NCBI GenBank assembly: GCA_961205875.1
Contig: OY540809.1
Location: forward strand, 25,866,267-25,930,266
Length of the DNA: 64,000 nucleotides
Source: Sialis fuliginosa
Lineage: Eukaryota > Arthropoda > Insecta > Megaloptera > Sialidae
Direction: 5' to 3'
Part shown: positions 43,541 through 54,668 of the stretch, one piece after another
How positions within the stretch are numbered: the stretch's first letter is position 1
Layout of the letters: each line of letters begins with the position of its first letter
Translations under genes and position numbers: made by a program
Notes under the pieces: model-generated
Seen by the model: only the letters and a program-made list of their open reading frames with translations
Told to the model about the DNA's origin: nothing
Databases searched by the model: none

Positions 43541-44926
43541 TTTCGATATCCAATAAGTGTTGAAGCACCGAATAATTATTTGAATTTTTTTAAACTGCTA
43601 TCGCTTACAGGGCTACACAGAAACAGATCGTGAGATTTCGGAATGTATTCTCCACAAAATGTCTAATCATTTTTGGTATTTATCTTCGGAGGTTGCCGAA
43701 TTTCCATATTTTTGGTAAAATTGTACGTCAAAATCTGGTTTTGATACCCGATAAGTGTTGAAGCACCAAATAATGATTTGATTTTTTTTATTAAAACTGC
43801 TATCGCTTACACGGAAACAAACCGCGAGATTTCGGATTGTATTCTGCACAAAATGTCTAATCATCTTTGGTATTTATCTTCGGTGGTTGTCGGATTAGCA
43901 TTTTTTTCGACATCAAAGTTTCTTCGAAAATAAAAAAAAATTGTTAAAGCGCTAAAACATGGATAAGTCGACGAAAATCGTAGATGATTCATTGCAACGT
44001 CATTGGAAATTCAAATCTAAAAATTTGAAGTTATAAATATAATAAAAATTAAATATTCGAATTTCATTTTTTTTTTTTAATAAATTCTTCTCACTTCGCC
44101 ATTTCTTGCTCGATTTTTTCGAATTTGCATTTGTTGAAAAGGTAATTTAATGTACTTTTAGAAAATAATAAATTATAATTAATTTCATTAAGAATTAATG
44201 CATTTAATTTCATAAAAATATGTGAAAGTATCAAATTTTGGCATTTTTTGAGTTTGAGGGGCTTGCGCGCCGGGTAAAAGTTATTCGATTGACTTCAAAC
44301 TTTGTCACGGATCATTTTTTATCTAGATTCGATCGTAAAGAACGTATGATAAACAAACAATTTAAAACAATCGACATCACGAAGTTATAAAGTTACAGAA
44401 TATGTAGAAAATATTATGTTTTATAATATATTATATTTTATTTAAGACTTATACATATATATTATTTAAATTATTGTTATTAATTGAAATATAATTTTTT
44501 GAGTTCCAGCGATTCTGGTTCCGGCTGGAATTGAAATATCTATACCTAATTACCTATATAATATATATTTCTGTACATCATAAATCATTACGTTTTTTGA
44601 AACCTAACCTAACCTAATGAGTTAGGTGAGTCTAGAGATATTCTAGTAAGAGAGAGACAACGTCGCCATTTTTAGCTAAACCAACGGTGACGCCAGCATA
44701 AAAATAAAATTAAAATTGAACATAATGTACAAGTAGTAATATGAAGTATATTTAATGATATTGCTTGATAGAATAAAAAATATGGATGTGAGTGAGACTT
44801 GGCTACTACAATCAATCAGAAATTGATTAGGTTCGTCAAAATTATTATTATGAGTACCTCTAAGTTAGATAACGAACTTGTTAGAGAAAGATAATAAATT
44901 AACAAAAATTTCATTCTTATATTATA

Positions 44927-45308
44927 TTATATTATATTAAATGCGAAAGTATCTCTGTCTGTTTGTTTATTACCTTTTCATGGCTAAACCGCTGAACCGA
45001 TCTTGGTGAAATTTGGTAAGGAAATTACATGAAAAATAAACGTGATATGAGGATTAATGCTTGCATCCTGAGAGAGGACATAGGTTTTTTTGTATCCCGA
45101 AAAATTTATTAGATAAAAAAATGGATGAGTGACATTTGTACGCGCGAAGGTTATACTTTTTTGGCGTAGACATATAACGTGCAAATGTTAAACTAAAAAC
45201 CTGTTTTATCGAATACCATAACAGAAATTTGTATTATTTACCTAACTTCATGGAATTGTTTTCATTAACCTAAATTCCACGCGAACGAAGTCACGGGTGA
45301 TAGCTTCT
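44927..45308 (+). mobile_element. Helitron-like repeat H2, fullest copy
   Basis: A TATATTATATTATAT leader runs into AAATGCGAAAGTATCTCTGT, TTTTCATGGCTAAACCGCTG then AACCGATCTTGGTGAAATTT, a middle with AACGTGATATGAGGATTAAT, and an end CACGCGAACGAAGTCACGGG then TGATAGCTTCTAA, a degenerate form of the ...GCGGGC-ATAGCTAGT terminus. Fragments lie at 2286-2465, 4625-4880, 40236-40300 and 57775-58014. Confidence 0.65.
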
Positions 45309-45382
45309 AATATATAAAGTTGTCTATTGTACTCTACACTGCTCTACAGTACACCAAAGTTCATGAAATATGATAACATATA

Positions 45383-45597
45383 CAGGGTGTCAAATATGTT
45401 CTACTACACCAAACTCGACTCCCCACTCCCACCCACAGGGGGTGGGGGAGGGGACAACTTTGAAATCTTAAATGGAAACTCCCAATTTTTATTGCAGATT
45501 TGGATTTTGCGTCAAAAATTACGTAAATGCCATTTTAGGGCAGATGGTGCTGTAATTGCTGTCCGAAAAAAAAAATTTGTAAGAGAAATTCCCGAGT
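45383..45597 (+). mobile_element. Left end of a mariner-like repeat (CAGGGTGTC)
   Basis: A TA followed by CAGGGTGTCAAATATGTTCT, a GGGGGTGGGGGAGGGGACAA stretch and TTTTTATTGCAGATTTGGAT then TTTGCGTCAAAAATTACG. I know similar sequences as dispersed insect repeats. No matching right end was found, so it is a partial copy. The 90-codon frame across it is not a gene. Confidence 0.4.
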
Positions 45598-47078
45598 AAA
45601 AAAACAAATTTATTTTGATATACAATATATATGTATATAAGCATAAGGACTAAGTACGTATGAAAATGAGAGGAGTGGAGTGAAGAAAAAAATGTAGAAA
45701 TACAGATAAAAGGGAATTTGCGTGTTATCAAGATTCACGAAATTAATCGAGTTCGTAATAATAAAATTACGTAGAAATAGAAAAAGAAAATTGAATTTCT
45801 GTTAAAAATAAAATAAAAAATAAAAATAACCAAAAGCACATAGTGAAACAGTGATTGTTTATATACACTTTTCAGATTCATTTAAATAGAAAATACTGAT
45901 TTCTTATTCCCACTATTAGTAGAATACGTTTAAAGAGTTTTTACTGTAAGTAAATATTTATGTTACTATTTTATGTCTGGAAATTTCAAAATATACATAC
46001 ATCTATTTCACTTAAAAACATTTTTTTAAATATGTATGTATGTATTTTATTACAAACCGACGTATGTACGATGTAATTTTAATACAATGTAAACATCCAG
46101 GAATTTATAAATTATTCATGTTTGATGAAATATTATTGTAGAAAATTCTTTGTGCTCATGAGAGAGATATAGAGTGCCATTAAATGTCTTTATAAATGAA
46201 TTTGATTCCCTTTGTTGTTGCGAAACTGTAATTATTATGTATTTGCCTATAAATATGTTATGTTACAAAATAGAACATACATATACAGTAAGTATATGTG
46301 TTCTATAATAGCACAATAAAAGCAAAATTATTGTTTGTAGCATCACTTATATGTAATACATAATATAATTTCAGAAGCCAATTGGAACTAACAATAATGC
46401 CCGATTTCTACTATCTATGTTATCAGTTTAATTGTGTTGACAACTTGGTACACATCTGTTAAATAGCAAATGCTGGGTTCTGATTGGTCCATATATTTGG
46501 AGATTTGCATTAGCTGGTACCAATAATAGTTCAGTAATTTTAGATATTAATGCACTCAATCTGGAAAAAAATAGCAGTTAGTTGATTTTTTGTATACACC
46601 TTCGTTACAGTGTTATAAATAACGTGTAAAAAGTCCCCAACGATGGACTGCATCGAGATAGAAATATGAAATTCAGTTTTATTGTACATCAAACTCTCCT
46701 CTTCAAAATCAGATGTGGCGCCACTCTGAAATTTTATTTAGTCCCAGTTTTATAAAACAAAAAAGAATCGCGCAGACACCATGCAGGTCAATTTAACACA
46801 ATTTTTCTCTCTTTTCTACTCAATATGTCCAAAGCTTATTTTAGTAGAACCATTAAATAACTTTACAAAAGCTTAGGTATAGATTTTCAAGACAAAATTG
46901 TACAGAAATGGCAATTTTTCATATATCGCTATGTGTGCATGTGTAGTTCTACTAAATGTGATTAAAATTGGTTAAAAATGATTTTTTAATATATCCGGAT
47001 TGCACACCTTATAGATAATTGCTTACTCTTTATTTACTCTCATATATTAATAGTCAAATCCTATAATGAATGCAAATA
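45598..47078. other. No gene recognised; possible decayed TGCCCGAT element
   Basis: AT-rich. At 46397-46560 AATGCCCGATTTCTACTATC begins a segment whose far side (46540-46555) shows only weak inverse similarity; it may be a decayed relative of the TGCCCG(G/A)TATTA MITEs. Nothing else is supportable. Confidence 0.35.
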
Positions 47079-47250
47079 TTATTGCGCAAAACAAAATTTG
47101 AATGCTCAAAACGGAAAATGTTACTTATTGCTCAAAAAAATTATTTTTAATGTCACACTTTATGTTTAGTATAATGCTCAGAATTCAAAATGTTATTGCT
47201 CAAAAACAATATATTTAATGCTCAAAGTATATAAAATGTTGTGCGCTTAA
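47079..47250 (+). repeat. Degenerate array of ~7 TTGCTCAAAA units
   Basis: The core (A/T)TG(C)(T/G)C(A)AAA recurs at 15-35-base spacing: ATTGCGCAAAAC, AATGCTCAAAAC, ATTGCTCAAAAAA, AATGCTCAGAATT, ATTGCTCAAAAAC, AATGCTCAAAGT. Linkers are AT-rich and variable. Its build resembles the GGCAGT array at 33255-33550. Confidence 0.6.
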
Positions 47251-47406
47251 ATAATTCGATAAGAATGTTTTAATTAATTAATTCGTTATATTTTGAATTT
47301 TTTTTTTGCATAAATTTTTTATAAAAAATTCACATTTTTACGATCACAAGACGCGACTGTCAGTTTTAAAATTCCCGAAATGAGTATTATATCCGAGACG
47401 AGACAT

Positions 47407-48117
47407 GGCTATGTTCCGATATACACTGTGAGCACTGGCCAGTGGTGACAGTTACTGGATTTTGCGTTCCGTTATGGCTTCCAGTGCTCTGTTACAGTAT
47501 CCTAGCAATATCAATGACGTCATTGATCGCCGCCATTTTTCGACTGCCAGTACTATAGCTTTATTGCATCTGTACTCACAGTACTCTGATCACGTGATCA
47601 AAATTTGAATGCAACTGACAGAAGCAGATGCATTTAAGGTTAACTTTGGATGTATTTTTTATTATCAGGTTATTTGAAGATGAATTAATAACATTTATGT
47701 TATATATAATCAAAAGTAAGTATAAATAAGAATAAATAATTTAGCCTTAATTGAAATGCACTAATATAATTAAGCAAATTGACGCAACAATATAAATTTT
47801 TTGAATTGCTATTTTTTTCATTATTGAAAATAATATTTGAATTATTTATTTATTATTGTACTTTATATGATCAGAGGATATTAAAAGTGATGTCTTGCAT
47901 AGAAATACTATGAATCTGGCCACTTCATCGTTATAAATATATCTGGTCTTTATTTTGACATTTGTTTCAAAATGGCGGTCTACAGTAACTGCAAAGTATT
48001 CCGTTATAGAAAATTCACCATCGTTTCCAGTACAAAATCTAAAACGGAACGATTAATCCAGTAAAGTTGAGTGACGTCAGAAGTCACAGTGCTCGCAGTG
48101 TATATCGGAACATAGCC
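47407..48117. mobile_element. Inverted-repeat element, 711 bp (GGCTATGTTCCGATATACAC)
   Basis: The terminus GGCTATGTTCCGATATACAC followed by TG(T/C)GAGCACTG matches its inverse at 48117, with further pairing at TTACTGGATT...CGTTCCGTT and ATGGCGG-type blocks, giving arms of ~150 bases or more. No convincing target duplication and no frame. The internal left arm contains a palindromic CRE-like TGACGTCA (47516-47523) and TGATCACGTGATCA (47588-47601). Confidence 0.8.
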
Positions 48118-48592
48118 GATATTTACTTGATTCTCGTCATGTCTCATGTGCAATGTGCAGTTCTGTAAAGCCAATATTAATTTTCAATAAAAAACTTGAA
48201 ACAATAAAAAGTTTGTCTTTATATACCATATAAAACCTCAATGAAATAAAAATAACAAAATAAAGTAAAGATCTAATGAAATATGAAATAAGGAAAATAA
48301 ATACACCATAATAATGTCGACAGTAATTTCGAATGGTATTGTTTTTATTTTATAAAGTTGTATACATGAATGTACGTAAAAACGGAGTAGCTGCAAATTG
48401 TCGACCATATTCTTGTGTGATAACATATTGCAAGGCCAATATGTGTACGGTGACTTCTGGCTTTTCTCCAGACAAATCACAGACAAATATTACAACTCAT
48501 GCACGTAACGAAAATTTTCATAGAAATTCATTATTTTCAAGGAGTAGCTGCCTTTTTAATATTAAAGTAATGTATCTTGATTTTGAGATACA

Positions 48593-48814
48593 CCTCGAGT
48601 TACATAATGCAAAATTAACCACAATTAGTTAATCAGTTATTTTCAAACCATGATTAATGTTAATTCTAAACTTAATCTGAATTTGTAAATGAACAATTCA
48701 CTAAATATGATAATTTTTTACCTTATAAAATATATCATAACCGTGATTGTTTTTTAGAATTAACGTAATAATGGTTTTAAAACAACTGATTAACTAATTG
48801 TGATTAACCCGAGG
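48593..48814. mobile_element. MITE with CCTCG(A/G)GTTA ends
   Basis: CCTCGAGTTA on the left and (inverted) CCTCGGGTTA on the right continue into ACAATTAGTTAATCAGTT and AAACCATGATTAATGTTAAT-type arms. The left arm has ~14 extra bases (CATAATGCAAAATT region). About 220 bp, non-coding. The 99-codon frame 48333-48632 ends inside this element and has no recognisable domain. Confidence 0.7.
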
Positions 48815-49002
48815 ACAGTGTGCCAAACTTTAACAGTGGATTAAACAAATATTTTTAGCAAAAAACACGTATCCGGAAATTTTTCATGAGTTGCAAAATC
48901 AACTCAATATCTTGAGAACCCATAGTACTACAATTATGAAAATTGATAACCATTTTAACATTAATAACTGTTATTGATTAAGTTCAAGTTTGGCACGCCA
49001 GT
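48815..49002. mobile_element. Adjacent MITE with GTGCCAAACTT ends
   Basis: ACAGTGTGCCAAACTTTAAC faces ...GTTCAAGTTTGGCACGCCAGT directly next to the preceding MITE. Inside is the inverse of the TGGGTTCTCAA box (CTTGAGAACCCATAG, ~48910), linking it to the family at 26357-26640 and 38243. Confidence 0.6.
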
Positions 49003-49734
49003 CATGAATGACAGACATTTTTTTTGTTAATTTATCAATTTTTCGGTTCTATGACTAAAATAGTTGTATATTACAAAAACATTGCAAAAAGATTATACAA
49101 GAGTGAAAAATACAAAAAAATAATATTTTTCACTATATTTTTAATTTTTTATTAAAATATATAACCCACAATTGGGTGATTCGAAAAACAATTAAACAAA
49201 CGTTTTTTAAATATAAAACTCAAATAATATTGATTTAGTAAAAAAAAATCCCAAAAAACTACAACATTATAATAGAAAGAATTTGGGAACATCAAATAAA
49301 TTTTTATGTTCTTAAACTTTCCAAAGCTACCCTAATCGCATTTTCTTTTATCTATTTTGTTCCAGGATGAAAATCGATATAAGTATCTGGAAAAAGATTT
49401 TACGTTTAAAATCCCATAAATTACTTCCAGATTTTATTATATTATTCTTACTTTTACTACAATGTTCATGTTATTAGTGAACAATTTTATATTCTTTATA
49501 TCTTATAAACGCGTAATGGTTTCTTCATGTAATGTTTATTAAAGCCTCTGTAATCTGTATTACGTATCAACACGTTGTTGATACTTATTTCAGTTTTAAT
49601 TGGCAATAGTATTCTTTGGAAAATGTCGAAATTATTTTATATAATAGCCAGTTTAGTTTCTGAACAGTGGATGGTTTTTTTATAGAATTTTATTAATGTT
49701 AAGAACACTCTTTTAGATATATCTAATATCTGTC
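49003..49734. other. No recognisable feature
   Basis: AT-rich sequence without a frame, inverted pair or array that I can support. Confidence 0.45.
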
Positions 49735-50004
49735 ATTACATAGTTCCACGCCACGTCTGTCTGTCTGTTTGTAAACGATTTTCTCAGTAACTACTGAACG
49801 GATTTTATTCCGGTTTTCATTAAAGGATAGAATGTTTCATGAGGAAGATTTATGTGTATTATTTATGTAAAATTTGGAAAAATAAGAATCGTCGGAGAGG
49901 TATCTTCGCGTGTGAAATTAGCTAGTGATAATTGAAAACAAAGTTTAATAGATTAATTAGATTAAATTTATATCCCCAGGTAACACCGGGTCCAATGCGC
50001 TAGT
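49735..50004 (+). mobile_element. Helitron-like repeat H3, plus orientation
   Basis: It starts in a GTCTGTCTGTCTGTTTGTAA stretch, contains CTCAGTAACTACTGAACGGA and ATTCCGGTTTTCATTAAAGG, and ends ATCCCCAGGTAACACCGGGT-type then CCAATGCGCTAGT. It is the inverse of 35010-35275 and again ends CTAG then T. Confidence 0.7.
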
Positions 50005-51097
50005 ATTCTATAAATAAATACCAAGTATAGAACAATTTTAACACAATTTCATAATATAATTTTTTAACTTTATTGTAATCGGTCCGAAAATCAAAATAAA
50101 AAATTTCAACATATTAGTATGTTTCAAGGTCACTATTGTATATTTACACTATTTTCATAAAGATGTGTGTGGGTGTGTACGTACGTGTCATTTTTTACTT
50201 GCACGAAATCTCGCAAATGAAAAATGCTATTGACTTCGTTGGGGTGCCAGTCGAAGCGTCTTGACGTAAATATTTTTCGAAATTCAATCCCTACGGGGGT
50301 AAAAAGGGTTTTTTTGGTCGGATTTACTCGAAATTTAGCATACATATTTTACAATACAAATAATGAAATATGTATTTCCGTATTTTTTTTGTTAAACGTA
50401 CCTAAACAGCCATTGAAGGGGTGAAAGGTAAAAACCACCCTCAAAATTTGAATTTTAAATACTAATAAATAAGTCTACAAATGCAATTAAATTTAAATTG
50501 TCAGACTATACTCTGTTGTATACAGATATTTGTTACTTTTTAGCTTCTTTTATTAAAGATTGTATCTCCTATAATTTTTGTATATTTTTTTCAATATTGA
50601 TATTACTACAAGACAATTTTCTCGTTAAATATTAAAGACATATTCGTCAAATGCACAATTCTATTGTTCATGGTAGAACAATGGTTACGACGACACTCTT
50701 TCTGTGGGTATGTGGTGGTAGACGTGGAGTTGAGGGTGGGGGTGAGATGACAAATATGGCCGTCTCTTATTTACAATTCGCTCACGTTTCCCACAGACTT
50801 ATCGCATAACTGGCGGTACTAATACCACAGCACACTATTTCTAGTGTGCGCTAAATTTCTTCTCGTATTCCCGGCCTTTTTATTGAATATGTGCCTTGTT
50901 TTCAATGATATGCCCTGTTTTGTGATATTCTGGAATGTATTTTGTGAAGATCATATTATAAACGTCATATATTGCAAAATAGATTTACATAGTTACTGTA
51001 AATATATGCATTAATAAATATTTTTAGGAGAAAATGATTGCTTGCCCCCTTATTTGGCGTTAGGGTTAATCCTGTATCTTTTTATATTATACTAGAG
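50005..51097. other. No gene recognised; one repeat-like block
   Basis: 50210-50465 (TCAATCCCTACGGGGGTAAA, TCGGATTTACTCGAAATTTA, TTGAAGGGGTGAAAGGTAAA) resembles modules of the Helitron-like repeat at 31500-31985. 50690-50880 is a less AT-rich, single-copy-looking stretch with no frame. The rest is AT-rich. Confidence 0.35.
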
Positions 51098-51180
51098 CAG
51101 CGGTCTCCAAACTACGGTCCACAGACCAGATCCGGCCCTCCAAAGGTTTTCATCCGACCCCTGATTTTTATATATAAATA
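51098..51180 (+). mobile_element. Solo hAT-like end (CAGCGGTCTCCAAACT)
   Basis: CAGCGGTCTCCAAACTACGG then TCCACAGACCAGATCCGGCC follows the widespread hAT terminus CAGCGGTTCTCAAACT. No partner end was located within the next kilobase. Confidence 0.45.
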
Positions 51181-51774
51181 TTTTACATACATATAAGAAA
51201 TATTAATTTTATATAATTTAAGGATTTGATGTAGATATGTGCATTTATCTACATTTTAATAGATATTTTCCATTATAAATTTCGATATATACTCTATTTA
51301 TATAGCTAATTGCACATGTAAATAAATGTTCTAATAAGATTCCAACAATGTTTAAAAAAAATTACTAAAGATATATTTTACTGATTTTTTTGTTCACATG
51401 AATGCAATATGCCTGTCAAAAGGACGTGATTTTTGTATTATTTTATGACAATCAACAAAAAGGAATGTCACAGATTTTAATGAAATTGAAATATATTGCT
51501 TAAATAACTATACAATAAATAATGTATCATTGAAGATGTTTCATAATTTTCATATATGTATATCGAGGGTTCGATTTTCAAAAAAAAAATTAATGCAAAT
51601 ATATACATCTAAAAATATCGATCTTTTCTATAAATTAATAACGAATTAAAAATTGCAGCAGTTTTGAATATTCAGTTTGATGAAAAAATAGTAATACAAA
51701 ATTATTGATTAAACAATTTAATTATTAATTATACATTAAAATCCAACAATACATCTAAATCAATAATTGAGTCC

Positions 51775-51880
51775 GGAAAAAATTCTATGAACTAAAAGAA
51801 CGAACTAGTTCATTAAAGACCACTGAGCTATAGGGAGCGCTCTCTGTCATGAACTAAAATGCCCAACTCTATCAGTGATG
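51775..51880 (-). mobile_element. Solo hAT-like end (TAGAGTTGGGCA), minus orientation
   Basis: Read on the minus strand it starts TAGAGTTGGGCATTTTAGTT then CATGACAGAGAGCGC and includes the palindromic GAACTAGTTC. The terminus is close to the TAGAGCTGGGC end at 25328-26010. No partner end was found. Confidence 0.4.
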
Positions 51881-53117
51881 TTATAATACAAAAATCAAGT
51901 TAATTAATTAATGCTTTATATTATAAAATATTAATACAAGCATTAATATTCTGACGTCGGATTTTGTACCATATGCTGTGACTGACAGTAATTGTTAATT
52001 GTTTATACAAATGCCAATGGCATTTGCATTTATCTGGACCAGTTTCCGGAGCAGCTCATGCATTAATATATCCGTTCATTACAGAATTATTAATATACGA
52101 TATATGAATTAGTAACAGATAAATGTCATTCGTTGCCGATAATAAATTCAAAATTATGCCGACTGTGCATATTTCGACTAGTGTGGCATTTAGCTAACCG
52201 CAACTCTATCTTTGTTTAGCAATACATGTCCTTGTCTCTCGTACACAGAATCGTATTAACGCGTGGGCATCCAAAAAAAATATTAAAACACTCTTGTTAT
52301 TGTTATTAGTTAGCATATTTCAAACAAAACTCATAGGGTTTTCCAATTTGACAGGATTTTAAAAGTGCTCGATTTTCATCATACATTTTTTGGTCCAAGA
52401 TAATATTTTGAGTAACATAAAGTCTCTTTTTACGCGGATTTTTTTTATGCGGATTTGAAGTTACACGGTACGGTTTTTCATGCAAATTCAGGGATTCCCC
52501 ATTTTGGTGAATAGAGTAGCAAATGAAACCTAACAATTCAATGATTTTAAATTTGTTAATGTCTTTTTATTATCAAAATCTTCGTTTGACAAGATTTCGC
52601 ACCAGTTCAGTGATGATAATTCTGATGAAAAAATTTAAGTTTTATATCAATTTCTTCCAGATTTTCGAATGAATTTTTATTTTTTAGGCATTCTGATTTT
52701 CGTGAATTTTCATAAACTTTTTATGCGATTTTCGGCCTAATTTAATTGATTGATTTAGTTTTACACGGTTTAAGAAAATTATTAAATGTATCCCTAATTA
52801 TGCAATGCAAGCAATGCGGTTTTTTGTAGAACGTATCTACCGCGTAAGAATTGTCCCTACTGTATAAGTATTTGACATAAAAAATATTTTTTTAAACAAT
52901 CAAGAATTCACTTCAGTAATTTCGACTTATGTTCTTAATTTCATAAATTGGTGCAGTTTTTGATCAAGTAATCGAAAACCAATTGTACTAAAATAAAATT
53001 TTATAGTTTCTACTTCATGGTGCAGCGAGTTTAACCGTAGAAGGGGTAAAAATTACTTAATAAAAACTTTTCAACATTTAATGTTAAGTAAAACTACTGG
53101 TTCGCGAATAACTTATA
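51881..53117. other. No recognisable feature
   Basis: AT-rich DNA with one 76-codon minus frame (52306-52536) of no recognisable family. A less AT-rich patch at 51950-52150 has no structure I can support. Confidence 0.4.
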
Positions 53118-53998
53118 AGGTCATGGAGGCAAATAAGGCTCACCTTAAAAGGCTATGTTAATGGATTAATGGTAAACTTTGGTTTATTATTAATCTAAAG
53201 AAGATGAAAACCAACTTTTCTTAAATGATTTTTTCATTTTTAAGACATCTTAAAAAAAGTAACTTTGGGCCTTAAACTATGGTGGTATAATAAGGCCACT
53301 TAACTAAATTAAACATTTTCAGATAATTATAATGTTAGTTTGTATGGAACTATGTTTTAATCAACATTTGGCGTAATGTTTGCTTAATTACAGCTAATAA
53401 ATAAACAATTAATAATTTTATTTAAACTTTTATTTTTTATCCATAACATGCCGATGCTGCATCCATAGCAGCTGCTAAACTCTCGCCAGACCATGTTATT
53501 TCTTCGTTGTATATGAATTTTTTATAGAACTTTTAGTAAATAAAAATGACATACCAATCTAGAACAAAATATGTGATCATAAATTTTAATAAATAATAAA
53601 AAGTCCAATCTTAAATTTGGTGGGCCTTATTATCCGTAAGGTACAACGGTACATTTTATTTTATTTTATAAAGCAAAAACTTAAAAACAATAGAAATCAA
53701 TTTTTTACCATAAACTTTAAGGATCGAACTATTACCTGAACAAATATGAAACAAATAATACATAAAAAATTTTAACAAAAATTAAGATTATTTGTTGGTT
53801 GTTTTTATAAAATTGAGCATTCGTCACCATCTCTCGCAACAAACTTACAGATACCGAAAAGTTAGCGCGGCGAGAGTCTAGTCACTGTGAAGTTAGCTTT
53901 GTACCTTTGTACCTTCTATGTGTATATAAAAATCCAGACCGATCCAACTATTGCAAATGTGTTTTTTTTCACTTGGGCCTTATTTGCCTCAGGTACCT
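53118..53998 (-). mobile_element. Pogo-like non-autonomous element, TA target, AATAAGGC boxes
   Basis: AGGTCATGGAGGCAAATAAG on the left faces the inverse AGGTACCTGAGGCAAATAAG on the right, with TA outside each. The GGCCTTATT/AATAAGGCC box recurs inside (near 53265, 53295 and 53625). At 53437-53523 the minus strand keeps a segment resembling a pipsqueak-type helix-turn-helix, which pogo-like transposases carry at the N-terminus. 881 bp, so a deletion derivative. Confidence 0.7.
53437..53523 (-). pseudogene. Possible HTH (pipsqueak-type) relic of a pogo-like transposase
   Basis: The minus strand reads ...YNEEITWSGESLAAAMDAAS then ACYG before a TAA stop. The W-[ST]-x-E-x-L-x-x-A-M/L-x-A-[AV] pattern is that of the first helix of HTH_psq domains in pogo/Tigger-type transposases; A-x-x-Y-G fits the later helix if the residues between are deleted. 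The block is GC-richer than its surroundings. Too short for certainty. Confidence 0.35.
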
Positions 53999-54004
53999 TA
54001 TTTA

Positions 54005-54482
54005 ACATTTAATGTGGCCCTCTGTATTAGTCCACCTCTGTCATAGATTAATAAACTTTGCATGAATCGATATTAAGCTAACAATAAGTAGACATGCAGG
54101 TTATTAAAGAAGGCTATTTAAAAATATTTTTTCTAGGTTATTTCATGAGGACTTTAAGACGATTCTGTTCATTAGTTAGTGTTTGTTTTCTGCATATATT
54201 TTCTGCTTGTACATACTGATAACTTCCATGTGAGAGCTTTGTGCATTATTCTTGATTAGTTGACCTGAAATGAAAAGAGCACGTTGTTAGAGAAATGGGA
54301 ATAAATGAATACAAAGAAATCGTGTTTTTATTTTTTACGTGACTTCTTGCTTCAATTTTTACTTCCATGTTCTGAAGGATATAATTAAAGCAAATTAATT
54401 AATAAAATTCTTTTTTTAAGGGGAAGGGGGTTATACCGATATTTATATGATATATTAGTCATTCAGAAACCAAAGTAATTAA
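54005..54482. other. No recognisable feature
   Basis: AT-rich sequence with no frame or repeat that I can support. Confidence 0.4.
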
Positions 54483-54668
54483 TGCCCGATATTAACGAAA
54501 TTTTCTAGCTTGCAAGCACTACACTTTAGTAAATATACTATACTTATTTATTTACCAAGCATTCTCATATTTGCCAAAAACTCCAAAAGAACTGTCATAT
54601 AAGTGATACCTCAATTAAAAGTACTTGCAAGCTAGTAAATTTTTCTAGTTAGTCTATAATACTGGACA
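54483..54668. mobile_element. PIF-like MITE with TGCCCGATATTA end
   Basis: TGCCCGATATTAACGAAATT on the left and (inverted) TGTCCAGTATTATAGACTAA on the right share further homology through TCTAGCTTGCAAGCACT / ACTAGCTTGCAAGTACT. Flanks are TAA on the left and TTA on the right, so the 3-bp duplication is imperfect or shifted. Same terminus type as 1535-1848. Confidence 0.7.

Larger units (their letters stand above)
42312..44325. mobile_element. 2.0-kb palindromic element with coding relic in its loop
   Basis: Left arm 42312-~43130 and right arm ~43515-44325 are reverse complements. The ends read TAGATAAAAAACGACCCGTG then ACAAAGTTTGAAGTCAATCG, and both arms contain ACCCGGCGCGCAAGCCCCTC. Each arm includes two tandem ~194-bp units. 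The ~380-bp loop holds a broken transposon reading frame (43158-43540). The mirrored 65-codon frames at 42776-42973 (+) and 43667-43864 (-) are simply the tandem unit read on both arms. The superfamily is unknown; TA at both ends may be the target. Confidence 0.9.

Noticed and set aside
44603-44617. (CCTAA)3, the insect telomeric repeat
   Set aside because: Only three units inside ordinary sequence; supports an arthropod source weakly but is not a telomere.
46397-46560. Possible complete TGCCCGAT MITE
   Set aside because: The right-hand inverse match is too weak to support an element.
48333-48632. 99-codon plus-strand frame
   Set aside because: Its end lies inside a MITE and the residues show no family pattern.
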